A DNA stretch of 64,000 bases from Entoloma clypeatum (taxonomy: Eukaryota > Basidiomycota > Agaricomycetes > Agaricales > Entolomataceae). The notes under the pieces are model-generated. The model did no database searches and was not told where the DNA came from. It saw nothing but the letters and a program-made list of their open reading frames with translations. The stretch covers positions 496,001 through 560,000 of the forward strand of contig OY751487.1 of the NCBI GenBank assembly GCA_963565915.1, written 5' to 3'. Positions 43,170 to 56,666 of this stretch are shown here, piece by piece. Made by a program: the position numbers and the translations under genes. Positions within the stretch are counted from its first letter, which is position 1, and every line of letters starts with the position of its first letter.

Positions 43170-43520
43170 TGTTGGAACTACTGGACAGCACGTGATCAAA
43201 CACATGATCACTATGTCATTGTGACGTATCTCTGACATCATCTATGATGTCATTCTCTGGAACATTTCATGAGTTACTATATATGTGAGTTTATTGTAGA
43301 AACACACAAATAGACCACAACATGGTCCGTGCACATATATTAACATAAATAGTAGACCTGTAATGTAGTTGCAGAATAAGAACTCTTCCAGTTCCCACCA
43401 CGTCAGTTGTCTCTAAAACTCTCCTCTAGCTTAACAAGCTACTCATACCTGATCCCTTATCCACTACATACTAACAACCTTGTATGTCGATCCACATGGC
43501 GCACCTCAATACATTCAATA
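43170..43520 (+). repeat. copia-1 3' LTR
   Basis: 351 bp, homologous to 5540-5880 with a ~10-bp extra piece (AAACACATGATC region) and at least 15 substitutions. It marks the right edge of the transposon block. Confidence 0.92.
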
Positions 43521-43705
43521 AGCAGTTCAAACCAGTTCAGAACCATGGTTCTGGTTCTGAATCACGGTTCTGGACTGAACTTTGGCAACCCCAAGCATGA
43601 AGAAGAGAACTTGGTCAATTGGGAAACTTCAAAATGCAGAGGTACGAAAATCCCGAAAGGATTTATCCATTTGCGTGGGTCAACCAACATTAAATATCTT
43701 CTAAT

Positions 43706-44970
43706 CTAATCTAGGTCATCGTACAACTCAAGATCGCGCGTGATGACCTCCAGGAGCTCCCTGCTCTTGACAGTGGACCTCTTAGGGGCCGCCGACACCG
43801 GCCCGGGAGAGTCGGGGGGAGCAGCGATCCCTGAAGGCCCCTTTCCGATCTCGTGGTGGAGGCGCGTCTGTGTGAAAAAAACGCTCAACATTTGTGAAAG
43901 GGAGACTAGGGAAGAAAATGTACCTCAAGCTCCCGGGCCGTCACGGGTGGGGGAGTTGTCGAGGCAACCGGAGGGCCGGAAGAACCAGTGAGCCCCGCCG
44001 AAGCTCCTCTGGCACCAGCGTGACCTCCATTATGACCACCACCGTGGTGCGCCTGTGGGAGAGTCGGGGTCAATGTCGGTGAAATCGCGACTGGGGAACA
44101 TGAATACCGTACCTCAAGCTCTTCGGTGTATCCCAAGATCGCACGGGTGTTCAAGCTGGACTTGCGAGATCCGGCTGGGGTGTTGTTCGGTGGGGCTGTA
44201 CCTTCCTTGTGAACGGCGGCGTTGTTGCCCTTTTGACGCTCTCCGTCCTTACCGATGTGCAGGGTAGTAACGTGGCCACCTTCTGGGTTCTTATAGTTCA
44301 CAGTAGCATGGACAGGACCGTGGTTGGACGAGTGGAAAGAGTCGTGGACTGTAGCGGTGTTGCCCTTCGCCACCGCGGGGTGCCCAGGTTCGGTCTGCTT
44401 GTGCTTGCCGACGGCGAGAATTTCAGCAGTTTGCTTGACTTTCTGTTGACGGCTCTTGCCTCCAGTCGGAGTGATCCATCCCTGACCCTCGCCGTAAGCG
44501 GCCTTGGCTGCATCCGCGCGCGCCTACGGGGACAGTCAAGGATGAGAGTAACTCTACTCAATACGAAGGAAAGCGCACTTCAAGATCTGCAAGGAACTCC
44601 AAGATAGCACGAGTCTTCAAGCTGCTGGTCGATGACTTGCGGGAGGGTGCGGGTGACCCGGACGGGGAGTTGTTGGGCGCGGCTGTGCCCTCCTTGTGAA
44701 CACCGTTGCCGCCCTTTCCGGCACCCAGAATCTCAGCGGTTTCCTTGATTTTCTGCTGACGGCCCTTGCCTCCAGTGGGCTCGCCGTGGGCCTTCGGTGA
44801 TGCGTCGGCACGCGCCTATACATAAACTGATAAGCACATTGAAGCATCATGACATCACCCGAGAACCATACCTCGATCTCAGTAACGTCGTTGTACATCG
44901 GGGCGCCTGAGACAGAGGTAGCAGAGGCGACAATGACAGTGGCGGCGAGGAGTTGCGATTTTGTAAACAT
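43706..44970 (-). CDS. Secreted modular protein A (345 aa, unknown function)
   Basis: Five exons in phase 0: 44872-44970, 44579-44815, 44113-44523, 43924-44052, 43706-43867; introns are 55-60 bp. Exon 1 encodes a signal peptide (MFTKSQLLAATVIVASATSV, cleavage near VSGAP). Exon 2 (79 aa) and exon 3 (137 aa) are related modules: both start ARAD, contain GGK(G/S)RQQK(I/V)K(E/Q)TAEIL and end with TRAIL…LE. Exon 3 adds HVTTLHIGKDGERQKGNNAA. The exon 4 module is Gly/His-rich and exon 5 ends in DLELYDDLD. There is no known catalytic motif. Basic Lys-Arg pairs are rare here. The gene is a paralogue of the gene at 46422-48287, with which it shares architecture, C-terminus and promoter words. A TATA box (TATAAAAG on the - strand) lies at 45079-45086. 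Function unknown. Confidence 0.85.
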
Positions 44971-45070
44971 AATGAAGACGATGGAACGATTTGAGTTTTG
45001 GGGAGTAAGTGTGGACCGACCAGCGGAATACAACTTGTTGGCTACCTGAGCTGAGGATTCAGAGTTTTCT

Positions 45071-45090
45071 TCGGTGGGCTTTTATACCTG
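45071..45090 (-). promoter_or_regulatory. TATA box region of secreted protein A
   Basis: CAGGTATAAAAGCCC on the - strand sits about 110 bp upstream of the ATG. Upstream words GTGGACCGACCAGCGGA and GCTACCTGAGCTGAGGATTC (45010-45062) recur in the promoter of the paralogue (48350-48402). Confidence 0.65.
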
Positions 45091-46421
45091 TCCCTAGGGC
45101 TGGGGTTACCCGATTGCTGTAGGCCTGCACCGGGTGGTTTCGAAGGACATGCAGGGTCCATACGATCTATACATAGACGTCGAGACACTGCCTGTTACAT
45201 GCCCAAGTTGGTTTCACGATCAGATTCTTCTCATCCAATCGTGAACGTTCAACCAACTGATGGTGGTTTGTTGTGCATTGGGTCCATCCCGAATCCCGAT
45301 TGACGCGTCCGAGTCCCGACGCTCGGCGTGCGAATCATTCCAACCTCGATCTGCAACTTTCTTTGGGCATGGTAAGAGCGGCTAAGAGTACCGGAGAAAC
45401 CGACAGAAGTCCCGGAGGAAACTAAGCACAAGAAGAAGTCCACTGTACTTCCAGACTATTCCGGGACCAAGTATCATGATGGCTGCCGTTCCTTCGACCA
45501 GCTTCTGCCTGGTAAGCATCGATGAAGCTTACGGGCATGAACTTAGTAAAGACATAACTTACCCCGGAAGATAAATTCAGATTTGCTGTTCGAGCTCGTT
45601 GTCCTCACTAGCCAATGCCATCTCTGGGGAAGACGTTTGTCGAAAGGAAACAGACTGCCATTGCCAACCAAGCCGCATCGTTGCGAGTGCACCATATTTT
45701 GCTTCAGATTCGGAAGTCATCGAGTCTCGGTCACGGTTCACCCAGACTGTTAAAATACTTTCCTTTCTGATTCAAACGTTTCCTTCCCAATTTGGGCCCC
45801 TCCCTTTTACATCGGGTTTACGAGTAGGCGACTGAGAGTCCGAAGACCGGGACTACTTACAAGTCGTCGCCAGGGTTCGGTGGATTCGTAAGATAAGGTA
45901 GAATCTATAAACTCCCGGACCCCAGTTGTGTTCGGCTTCCAGCGATGATTAGGCTTCTAAGTGGCATGGGGCGAGGCAAATCTCATAATCGTTTTTTGTT
46001 TCAAATCTCGTACACATAGTGGAGGGTGGGGAAAAGAAGGGTCAGAGCCTCAAACGAGGTCCAAGTGGCAACCAAGTGGCAGAAATAGGACGTGCCAATG
46101 AATTTATTCAAAGCAACCATGCGGGTGTGAACGCAAAGAAATCTTTTAGATGAAAACTATCAGGTCTTTCATGTGCGAGGCAAACCAATCAGGCCGCTCC
46201 GAGTCGCTTTCCGGCGAGTTGTTCGAAATTTGGGAGGCGGGGAGCACCCTTAACATTGCCGAAGAGAGAACCTTTGACCGCCGTTGAGGACTAAAAACAT
46301 CAATTTATATATGGAATCCCGAACAGAGTATCATTATCCGTTCGTGGTCCACTAATCGGTCGACCTAGCGTCGAACCGACATTATATACATACAAAAATA
46401 TCGATCCAACACCTACTTAAC
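45091..46421. other. Intergenic region between the two secreted-protein genes
   Basis: About 1.3 kb upstream of gene A. No long frame with motifs, no transposon ends. Small frames such as 45249-45443 lack support. Confidence 0.5.
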
Positions 46422-48287
46422 CTAATCAAGGTCATCGTAAAGCCCGAGCTCCCGCCTGATGAACTCCATGAGGTCTCTGGTGGTCACGTTCGGCGACCCC
46501 CCCGACGGCAACGCCGGCGTCAAGTTGGGATCAGCCACAGTGCTCTCGATATGGTGCTTCTGGCCCTGGGCATGGCCGTGGGCGTGATTCGCACCATGGG
46601 CGTGGTGGTGCTTCGTGCCCTCGGTGGCGTGGTGGTGCTCCGGCTGGCGTGCCTGCAGATAAGGGGGAGATATCATTGTCAGAGATACAGAAAGCGAGAA
46701 GCAGGGCGGAAGGAGGACTGTACCTCAAGGTCCGCAAGATATTCCATGAAAGCGCGGCCCTTCAGATTGGAGGAGGACGACTTGGGAGACGGTGACCCGT
46801 GGTGCGACGACGCGGGAGAGTTGTGTGGAGGAGATGTACCGCCCCTGTGTGTCGCGGCGTTGTTCCCCACTTGGCGTTCCCCGTCCTTTCCAATGTGCAG
46901 CGTGGAAACATGGCCGCCCTGAGGGTTCTGGTAGTGGACAGTGGCATGGTTTGGACCGCCGTTGACGTGGAACCCGCTCTGGACGTGTGCGGTGTTGCCG
47001 GGAGCGACTGCGTGGTGGCCGGGCTCGTTTTCCTTGTGTTTGTCGATGGCGAGGACCTGTGCGGTTTGCTTGACTTTGGACGCGCGCTTGTCGCCGGGGG
47101 TGGGGTTGATCCAGCCGTTGTTGGCGCCGTACGGTGGTTGGTCCATGCGGGCCTGTGGGGAGAAAGGCATTGTCAACAAAGGCAAGGAAGTCAGAGGGAA
47201 GGAGATCGTACCTCAAGTTCCTCGAGGAACTCCGTGAAAGCGCGGCCCTTCAGATTGCTAGAGGACGACTTGGGAGACGGTGACCCATGGTGCGACGACG
47301 CGGGAGAGTTGTGGGGAGGAGATGTACCGCCCCTGTGCGTCGCGGCGTTATTTCCGACTTGGCGTTCCCCGTCCTTGCCAATGTGCAGCGTAGAAACATG
47401 GCCGCCCTGGGGGTTCTGGTAGTGGACAGTGGCGTGATTTGGACCACCGTTGACGTGGAACCCGCTCTGGACGTGTGCGGTGTTGCCGGGAGCGACTGCG
47501 TGGTGGCCGGGCTCGTTCTCCTTGTGTTTGTCGATGGCGAGGACCTGTGCGGTTTGCTTGACTTTGGACGCGCGCTTGTCGCCGGGGGTGGGGTTGATCC
47601 AGCCGTTGTTGGCGCCGTACGGTGGTTGGTCCATGCGGGCCTGTGGGGAGAAGGGCATTGTGAACATAGGCGGGAGAGTCACAGGAAGAAGATCGTACCT
47701 CAAGTTCCTCGAGGAACTCCGTGAAAGCGCGGCCCTTCAGATTGGAGGAGGACGACTTGGGAGATGGCGACCCATGGTGCGACGAAGCAGGTGAGTTGTG
47801 GGGAGGAGATGTACCGCCCCTGTGTGTCGCGGCGTTGTTCCCCACTTGGCGTTCCCCGTCCTTTCCAATGTGCAGCGTGGAAACATGGCCGCCCTGAGGG
47901 TTCTGGTAGTGGACAGTGGCGTGGTTTGGACCGTCGTGGACATGGAACCCGCTCTGGACATGGGCGGTGTTTCCGGGTGCGACTGCGTGGTGGCCGGGCT
48001 CGCTCTCTTTGTGCTTGTCGATGGCGAGGACCTGTGCGGTTTGCTTGATTTTGGACGCCCGTTTGTTGCCGGGGGTTGGGTTGATCCAGCCGTTGTCGGC
48101 GCCGTAGGGTGGTTGGTCCATGCGAGCCTGTGGATAGAAGTCATGGTCAGCCTCGCTTGGAAAGCGTCGAGATCCGGCGTCCACAAACCTCGATTTCACT
48201 GGCGTCATTGAACAGAGGCGCAGCTACTGCAGAGGAAGCGGAGGCGATGAGGACAGTGGCGGCGGCGAGTTGGGATTTCGTGAACAT
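46422..48287 (-). CDS. Secreted modular protein B (538 aa) with three near-identical exon-encoded repeats
   Basis: Five exons: 48189-48287, 47699-48127, 47212-47640, 46724-47152, 46422-46652. All introns are phase 0 and 58-71 bp. Exon 1 (33 aa) is a signal peptide (MFTKSQLAAATVLIASASSA, then VAAPLFND). Exons 2, 3 and 4 each encode exactly 143 residues starting ARMDQPPYGA and ending in LE. Repeats 2 and 3 differ only in the last few residues (TEFLEE versus MEYLAD), repeat 1 at about ten positions. Each contains PGDKRASKVKQTAQVL, HATVHYQNPQGGHVSTLH and IGKDGERQVGNNAATHRGG. Exon 5 is His-rich and ends ELGLYDDLD. A Lys-Arg pair in each repeat could be a kexin site, but this is inference. The protein is predicted extracellular; no enzyme motif is seen. 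Confidence 0.88.
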
Positions 48288-48349
48288 GATGAAATAGGTT
48301 TATTGGAAGAAGAGAAGGTTTTTTTTTTGGAGTTGATGTAGAGTGTAAA

Positions 48350-48430
48350 GTGTGGACCGACCAGCGGATACAAGTTCTGTGCTACCTGAGCTGAGGATTC
48401 AGACATCTGCTGGGGCGGGCTTTTATACCT
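48350..48430 (-). promoter_or_regulatory. Promoter of secreted protein B, shared with paralogue
   Basis: TATAAAAG on the - strand (48420-48427). GTGGACCGACCAGCGGA and GCTACCTGAGCTGAGGATTCAGA match the gene A promoter in sequence, order and spacing. The conservation outside the coding region suggests either recent duplication or retained regulatory sites. Confidence 0.65.
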
Positions 48431-49155
48431 CCAGCCATGGTGAAACGCACGCTGTCAAGGAATGTATAGGGCCGAGTAAGTCAGAGCTCATGACCCCGTG
48501 TTACACGCCGAGCTGATTCATCGTACCTATTCACCGCATCAGTCAGTTCTGACAGTTCGTGGAAAGGTTTGGGAGAGGCTGTGAAAGCCGAATTATCGTC
48601 CTGTCTCACCTCACTTCGCTCCTTAGAACTTGGTCGATAATCCAGTGCAGAAGGTTTTCCTTTCACGTATCGCCCAAGTTGAACAGGTTACTTACCGGTA
48701 AAACATTGGTAGAACTCTGGTTATCCTTATCATCCGAGAGATGAGATTGAGGCTCTGTATTGAACATGAAACCTAAATCTGACGCGGTAAGCGCGGTACC
48801 CTTATTGATTAACTTACGACATGGGTCACGAGAAATGATCGTTTGATTCCGCGCTCTTGTACATGTAGAAGGTGTTGTAGCTCGAGCTCTTCAAATCTGT
48901 CCAACTGTAATTTCGTTAAGATGATAAAAAATACCTGAGTTGGCGTTGATAGTTTCCAGAGCGGGACGAGCGGAAGTTGGCATAGGAGACTACTCCCGAA
49001 GTTCCCTGATTGATTGATGTGATTGTTATCTCCACCATCTTTTGCTTCAAGTTTGAAGCAACGGCAGCACGGCATTGCCTCCGACATCCCGATCCTCGCA
49101 CTCATCATATCCTAACAGAAACAAGACCACCATTGAACTACTTTGCAGCTGAGCG
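48431..49155. other. Intergenic, no gene recognised
   Basis: It separates the promoter of secreted protein B (-) from the F-box-like gene (+). Open frames here are short and without motifs. Confidence 0.5.
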
Positions 49156-51163
49156 ATGACCGCAAACAACCCGAGCCTCAACACAGACGTCCTCTCCCAC
49201 ATCTTCTCCTTCGTCTCCTCGCCCCGCGATCTCCTCGCCGTCAGCCTGACGAACAACCAGCTCTCCTCTCTCGCAGACCCTGAGCTCGTGTACCGCTCGG
49301 TCCGATGCCGGCTAGGGAACGACGCGGTGTGGGAACACCTGATCGCGAACCCGGCCCACGCGTCGCGCGTGCGTGAGCTGGAGATCCAGCGGGAGAACTT
49401 CTCGGGATACGGGGGCCTGGATGAGACGGAGCGCGCCGGGAGGCTGGACCTGGCCGGTGCTGCGCAGACGGAGGAGGATATTGCCGCGAGGCAGACGCCG
49501 AGTTTGGAGAGGGTGGAGAGGTCGGAGGGTCTGTTGATACGGGCTGTCAAGGTGTTGGTGAACTTGGAGAGCTTCAAGTGGGATCGGTGGGTGCCTGTGA
49601 TAAATGAGGGAGATCCTGTGTTGTCGAACGGGGAGAGTACGGCTGAGGAAGGGGAAGACCGTATCCCGGAAGTTTACAAAGAGGACATTTGGACTGCTTT
49701 GCGGGGTCACACGCAGGTTCGCAGAATATGGGTCGTTGACCTTGGCAACACCAGCGCGATCGTGCCGAATCCTCACAACATTTTCGACAGCAAGGTGAGT
49801 CATCCCAGGAGCGCATATATCTAGGTTCTGAACTCGTCATTCCTAGTTACTCACACTTTCTGGGCTGACACACCTTCACCTCAAAATCTTCTACTCGCCT
49901 GCCAACGAGGATGAGGGTGTAGGAGGAGGAGGAGGAGGAGGTGGTGGTGGTGGTGGAAATGGAGGCAGCGACACTGACGAGGAAGACGAGGTGATTCTGC
50001 CCAGGGTCAATATAACCCGTCTGCAAGAATTTCTCTTACGATGCCCATATCTGGAGGTACACGCACTCAGCTCCCTCGAACCTCCCACCCAACACTAACC
50101 CAACATTACAGCATCTTTCTCTGACCATCTACGACCACAATTTCTTCCTAATCTTCAACGGGAACCCCTACACCGACATCGCCCCTCTCCTCGCATCCGC
50201 CCACTGGCCCCGTCTTTCCTCCCTCAAACTATCAGACCTCGTCATTTCAGACCCCAAAGTCACCACCAAATTTCTCGCCACCCACCCCAACCTCCGCACG
50301 CTCTCTGCCTCCCTGTCACTCTTTGAGGACTCCCTCCCCGGGGCCCCGTTCTCGATTGACAGTGGGTCGCTCGCCCGCGCGCTGGACGACGACGACGGCA
50401 CCCATACGGCCTTCCTGCCGAACCTGACGACCCTCGATCTCGACCCCACACTCGCCCGGTCCCTCTTACGAGCAGCTATCAAGCACCGCCTTCCGTCGTC
50501 CTCTCTGGCACCGCCTGTCACAACCATCAGCACCCTGGAACCGCGAGACTGGGGCTGCACGCCTGCGGACGGCGATCCCGACGACAACGATGGGGACGGA
50601 TCCGCCTTTGACGCTGTCTGGGGGGCACCCGAGAAGGGCCAGGGGAGTGAAGCCCATGCCGATGTCGACGTCGACGTCGACGTCAATGTGCTCAAGGCGC
50701 TCCCTGAGGTGCGCTCGTTGACGGCAAAGAACGTGTGCACGCTCGTGGAGCTGGAGAAGCTGGCTGCGGTCGCCCCGCAGCTGGAAAGTCTGAACCTGAT
50801 GTATTGGTCACTGAGGGGTTTCGTACGTCTGGTTTCTCTCTTCACCCACGCACCACCACCTCATGAATAACTTTTTTTGAATTTTTTTTTTTTTCCCGTA
50901 TACAGCACAATGACATGAAACCGCACGTTGCGCTCCTCCCGGTGCTCTCTCGCTGGCCACATCTGACGAGCTTCACGGGCCCGCCGATCTGGGCCATTGG
51001 CATCCCCGATGTGGACAAGTCGGCGAAGAAGATACTGGCGATTGCGAGCGCGGTTGTGGCTGCGTGCCCGACTTTGAGGAGGGTGTCTTGGACGGATGGG
51101 AGCATCGTTGTTTTGGAGAGGGATGAGACGGGGAAGGTGGTGAGGTTGGGCCCCGTGAAGTAG
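49156..51163 (+). CDS. F-box/LRR-like protein (605 aa)
   Basis: Four exons: 49156-49794, 49847-50056, 50112-50822, 50906-51163; all phase 0 with GT-AG introns of 52-83 bp. The N-terminus LNTDVLSHIFSFVSSPRDLL fits a degenerate F-box, which recruits substrates to SCF ubiquitin ligases. The rest has irregular leucine-rich segments (LSSLKLSDLVISD, LPNLTTLDLDPTL, PQLESLNLMYWSL, WPHLTSFTGPP), as in the large basidiomycete F-box/LRR families. An acidic insert with a poly-Gly run (GVGGGGGGGGGGG, exon 2) and an Asp/Val repeat (DVDVDVDVN) are low-complexity. Substrate unknown. Confidence 0.78.
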
Positions 51164-51947
51164 GGTTTTGCGGAAGGTTACCTGGGGGGTTGAGTTTCTC
51201 CACTTGGCAATACATCTACGTGGACACTTTCGAACTTCTACTAGCTAGCGGTTGTCATTTCCTCGAGGCGAGGCGATGACAACGATACCGTCTTCGATTC
51301 GCAGCTTCTTGATGTTCTTGATTAGCCGACCCAGGCGAGCAGGGATCTCAGGTAGTTTATCAGGTGGGAGCAGTGAGGATGAGAAGACACTTACAGTATG
51401 TTGGCTGCGTACAATGGGAGAAAGACATCTGCATGAATGGCAAAGGCACATGCCAAGCATTGCAGATGTCGTGTCCGATCATCAATCATCGATCATTGAT
51501 CAGGAACGTTGGAAGGTCATGTCACAAATATTGCAAGCCTACATATAGGTCCGCCTATGTACGTATTCCGAATCAAACTCCTTGGGATTGAACTTCGTTG
51601 CAATTCCTGCGAGTTCCTGCCGGTTCAGGACCTTTCGCATGTGGCGCTGCGACATGAATGCATGAACTTCGAGGCAACCATAGCTCCTGAGCGGATTGCG
51701 GCCGAATCGGCTACCAATTGATTTCGAACAATAGTATCCTTCAATCACGCGGTCGTCCCTGGCGCCTCGCTGGCAGGCCGCAGGAGGACATATTTGTCTT
51801 GGCATGCGGTTTATCGAGCCTGTCAATACAATCTGCATCTTCTCGCAGGGGTTGTTCCGGCCGACTCCAGGTTTTGCGTGTCGTGGCAGCACTCTCCTTC
51901 CAACACTTCCTCCACCTCTCCTCCACTTTGGGACCCTGGCGGGAGGA
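51164..51947. other. Intergenic between F-box-like and GH47 genes
   Basis: No supported gene. In-frame sequence upstream of the mannosidase ATG (from 51804) is open, so a longer N-terminus is formally possible, but the membrane anchor and start context favour ATG 51948. Confidence 0.5.
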
Positions 51948-54246
<2,299 letters not shown>

Positions 54247-54596
54247 TATCTATGGATTCGGATCTGCATGCACATAAGTATACCCCTCATCAACATCAAT
54301 TCGATATCATGCTACATATGCAATCATAGACTCGGAGAAAGACTGTTAGTGATTTCACCAACACCGTTTCTAACTTGAGTCGAACCAATATACACCGCTA
54401 CATAATATTCCATGCACAACATCTAATACCGAAACTCCTCTCTTCTAACATATTCTGCCGCATGCTCATTCAAGTTAGCACCAACAAATGTCGAAAATCA
54501 AAATTAACATACTTAATCATTTACAAACTTGTATGTGACCCTGCTGCGGCCGAAGCTCGGCCCTGTTTTCTGTAGGAGACATTATAATGTCACATT
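54247..54596. other. Spacer downstream of GH47 gene
   Basis: AT-rich 3' flank without recognisable genes; the MITE begins at 54597. Confidence 0.5.
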
Positions 54597-55012
54597 CACT
54601 CCTGACACTGGTATGTTGTTCTGGAGGAAAAATCTATTGTGAAAGAGGAATCCTCTTTCCTTTGGGTGTATCTTTGAGAAAGATACAAAGTATGTCATAT
54701 AGAAAATTTTAGGAAACATATAATGTGTTTCCAAAGTATTTCTTCTGGTAAAACTTTTCATTTTTCCAAGAGTTTTTCTCAAAGATAAACTTATTCCATT
54801 GTTCAAACAATGGATCTAGTTTTTCCTCAAGAAAAACTGTAGGATAAACAATAAGTTTTTTGGCCAAAAATATTTGGAAAAAACATTACATGTTTCTTGA
54901 AAATTTCCATATAAAATACTTTGTATCTTTCTTAAAGATATACCCAAAGAAAAGAGGATTCCTCTTTCATAATGAATTTTTCCTCCAGAAAAACTTTTCA
55001 GTGTCAGGAGTG
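54597..55012. repeat. Palindromic MITE copy 2
   Basis: Same length (416 bp) and nearly the same sequence as 24257-24672, with ends CACTCCTGACACTGG / CAGTGTCAGGAGTG. The flanks share ATT (54594-54596 and 55013-55015). It lies 21 bp from the stop codon of the next F-box gene, between two convergent genes. Confidence 0.9.
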
Positions 55013-55033
55013 ATTGTCAATCACCACGATGCC

Positions 55034-56359
55034 TCAATTTGAAATGCCTTCTTCAATCTCCATCACTATATCCCACCCCTCTTCCTTCAATCTCTGCAGA
55101 CGCGGACAAGTGGACGCCAATGATAGGAGATGTGCTGGAGCACGAAACAACACATCCGGCATGTGATTTGCCGTAGGTTCAAGCTCAAGTCCCTTCACCT
55201 TCCGGTTCTCCAACGCATCCAGATGCAAATCCAAGTTGATCCTCTCCGAAAAGCCATCCTCCAATGCGCATTCAAGCCCTCTAAGCTTCGGAGCAAGCTC
55301 GAGAGATGCTATTCGCTGGAGGACTGACGGACTGAACATGGTTCCCCACTTTACACGGAGTGTGTGCAGGAGAGGTGACCTCTCCAGTAGGCGTTCAAGA
55401 GTAAGGGCAGGGATTGTCAAGTCTGGGGATGAGAGAATAAAACTTTGCAGAGAACCAGTCGCGATGACGGGCAAGAGGTATTCCATGTCCCTCATCATGT
55501 AATAGAAGCCCCTCAGTTCAAAGCGGGCGAGTCGGGGCAGATTGAGGATTCGAAAGTGTGCGAGGTTTGTGTTCGGGTGGTTGGGCGCCAGGGTGAGGGA
55601 CTCTAGATAAGATAGGGTGTGCGTGTCTGGAAGCCCAAGACGTTGGATTTCTGCCAAGGACGAGTCTCGGACCCCAGACATAAACTCAACGAGAGAATGG
55701 CACTCAAGGAGAAGCCCAAGTGCGTCACGCATTGATATGCATGAATCGTCAAATTCAATGGTGGTAAGCTGTGATAATGGCAGCAAAAAGGGCCGGGTCG
55801 CAGCTACGTTGTCTACCGAGTATAACCTGACTTCCCGTAGCTTGGGAGTGTCCTTGATCATGGAGAATTCGAATTTTCCTGAAAACGGGGCGCCAAGTTC
55901 GATCATTTCTAGCATTGGGAAAACCAGTGGCATATCGGCCAATGGCGAGAGGAAGTGTGCATTGGCATCAAAGAGACCAAATGCCCTCACTCGATGAACA
56001 TAAGGCCTTAACCAACGGTCGACACCTCGCCCCGCATTAAAGAGATACAGCGACAAGGGAGCCTGACCACTTCTTGAAAGAACCTCGTCGACCATGCGAT
56101 ATAGACCCGGATCGGGTTCGGTAATGCTTTCGTCTGGGTCCGAGTCCGAGTCGATGTTCAGATTACTCCAGAGCTCATGGTTGCCAAGCGCTACGTGCCT
56201 CCACCTAGAACATACTCGGCTCAGGACCCAAGGTAATTCGTCGAGGCACCAAGGGATGTTAAGTCCCCCCACCGAACAGTGAAGAAAAATCTCGGCAAGA
56301 AGTTCGTTTGGTATATCGTGGATTGAATTCATCTCGATCTGAAGAACTATATGAGCCAT
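55034..56359 (-). CDS. F-box protein, Agaricomycete type (up to 441 aa)
   Basis: Single-exon frame. The second Met (56332, MNSIHDIPNELLAEIFLHCS) starts right at the F-box and is an alternative start to 56359. The motif IPNELLAEIFLHC…LSRVCSRWRHVALGNHELWS is the typical F-box-plus-CSRWR arrangement of mushroom F-box proteins that join SCF complexes. The rest is a set of irregular LRR-like segments (LVFPMLEMIELGAPF, LSYLESLTLAPNHP, LPRLARFELRGFY). The reading frame is intact. Its 3' end adjoins the MITE. Confidence 0.88.
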   Translation of the reverse strand: MAHIVLQIEMNSIHDIPNELLAEIFLHCSVGGLNIPWCLDELPWVLSRVCSRWRHVALGNHELWSNLNIDSDSDPDESITEPDPGLYRMVDEVLSRSGQAPLSLYLFNAGRGVDRWLRPYVHRVRAFGLFDANAHFLSPLADMPLVFPMLEMIELGAPFSGKFEFSMIKDTPKLREVRLYSVDNVAATRPFLLPLSQLTTIEFDDSCISMRDALGLLLECHSLVEFMSGVRDSSLAEIQRLGLPDTHTLSYLESLTLAPNHPNTNLAHFRILNLPRLARFELRGFYYMMRDMEYLLPVIATGSLQSFILSSPDLTIPALTLERLLERSPLLHTLRVKWGTMFSPSVLQRIASLELAPKLRGLECALEDGFSERINLDLHLDALENRKVKGLELEPTANHMPDVLFRAPAHLLSLASTCPRLQRLKEEGWDIVMEIEEGISN

Positions 56360-56666
56360 CAGATAACTAGAAAGGGGAAGTTAGGTACAGACTGAATGTC
56401 ACCCACTTCCTCCCAGCACACACGCAAGCAAGTTCGGGGGGGTGGGGGTGGGCGAGGGGCGATCTATCTGTTCTGCAAGTGACTCAAGGTTTCTCGTTTC
56501 TCGGCGTATATTGCATCAGTGGAAAATACAAGGCCAAACAACTTCATGCGCTGTGGTACCATGTACGTATGACATGTTGAGAAGTGCTCCAGGCGTAAAT
56601 ACAAAAGGAATAACGATAGGGAGCACCCGTCACCAACACAAGTAAAAAGAAACACAACATGATGTC

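Larger units (their letters stand above)
5540..43520 (+). mobile_element. copia-1: full-span Ty1/copia element carrying all other nested insertions
   Basis: The 5' LTR (5540-5880) and 3' LTR (43170-43520) are homologous throughout. A half-tRNA-type primer binding site follows the first and a polypurine tract precedes the second. Flanking 5-mers CGCAG (5535-5539) and AGCAG (43521-43525) match at four of five bases, as expected for an old target duplication. The gag-pol pieces are colinear: gag 14598, protease 16130, integrase 16540-17300, RT 18130-18612, RNase H 21490-22130, and the final codons (…RLP/ASK-stop) are split around 22139/43150. The element itself is about 5 kb; the other ~33 kb are insertions. 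The two LTRs differ at roughly 15 or more positions plus a ~10-bp indel, the largest divergence of any pair here, in keeping with its outermost place. Confidence 0.9.

Noticed and set aside
46551..48211. Long + strand frames opposite the exon-triplicated gene
   Set aside because: They are mirror frames of the repeats and cross intron sequence; the - strand has a signal peptide, GT-AG junctions and uniform phase.
50168..50845. 225-codon - strand frame opposite the F-box-like gene
   Set aside because: Low-complexity Ser/Arg composition is caused by the GC-rich exon on the other strand.
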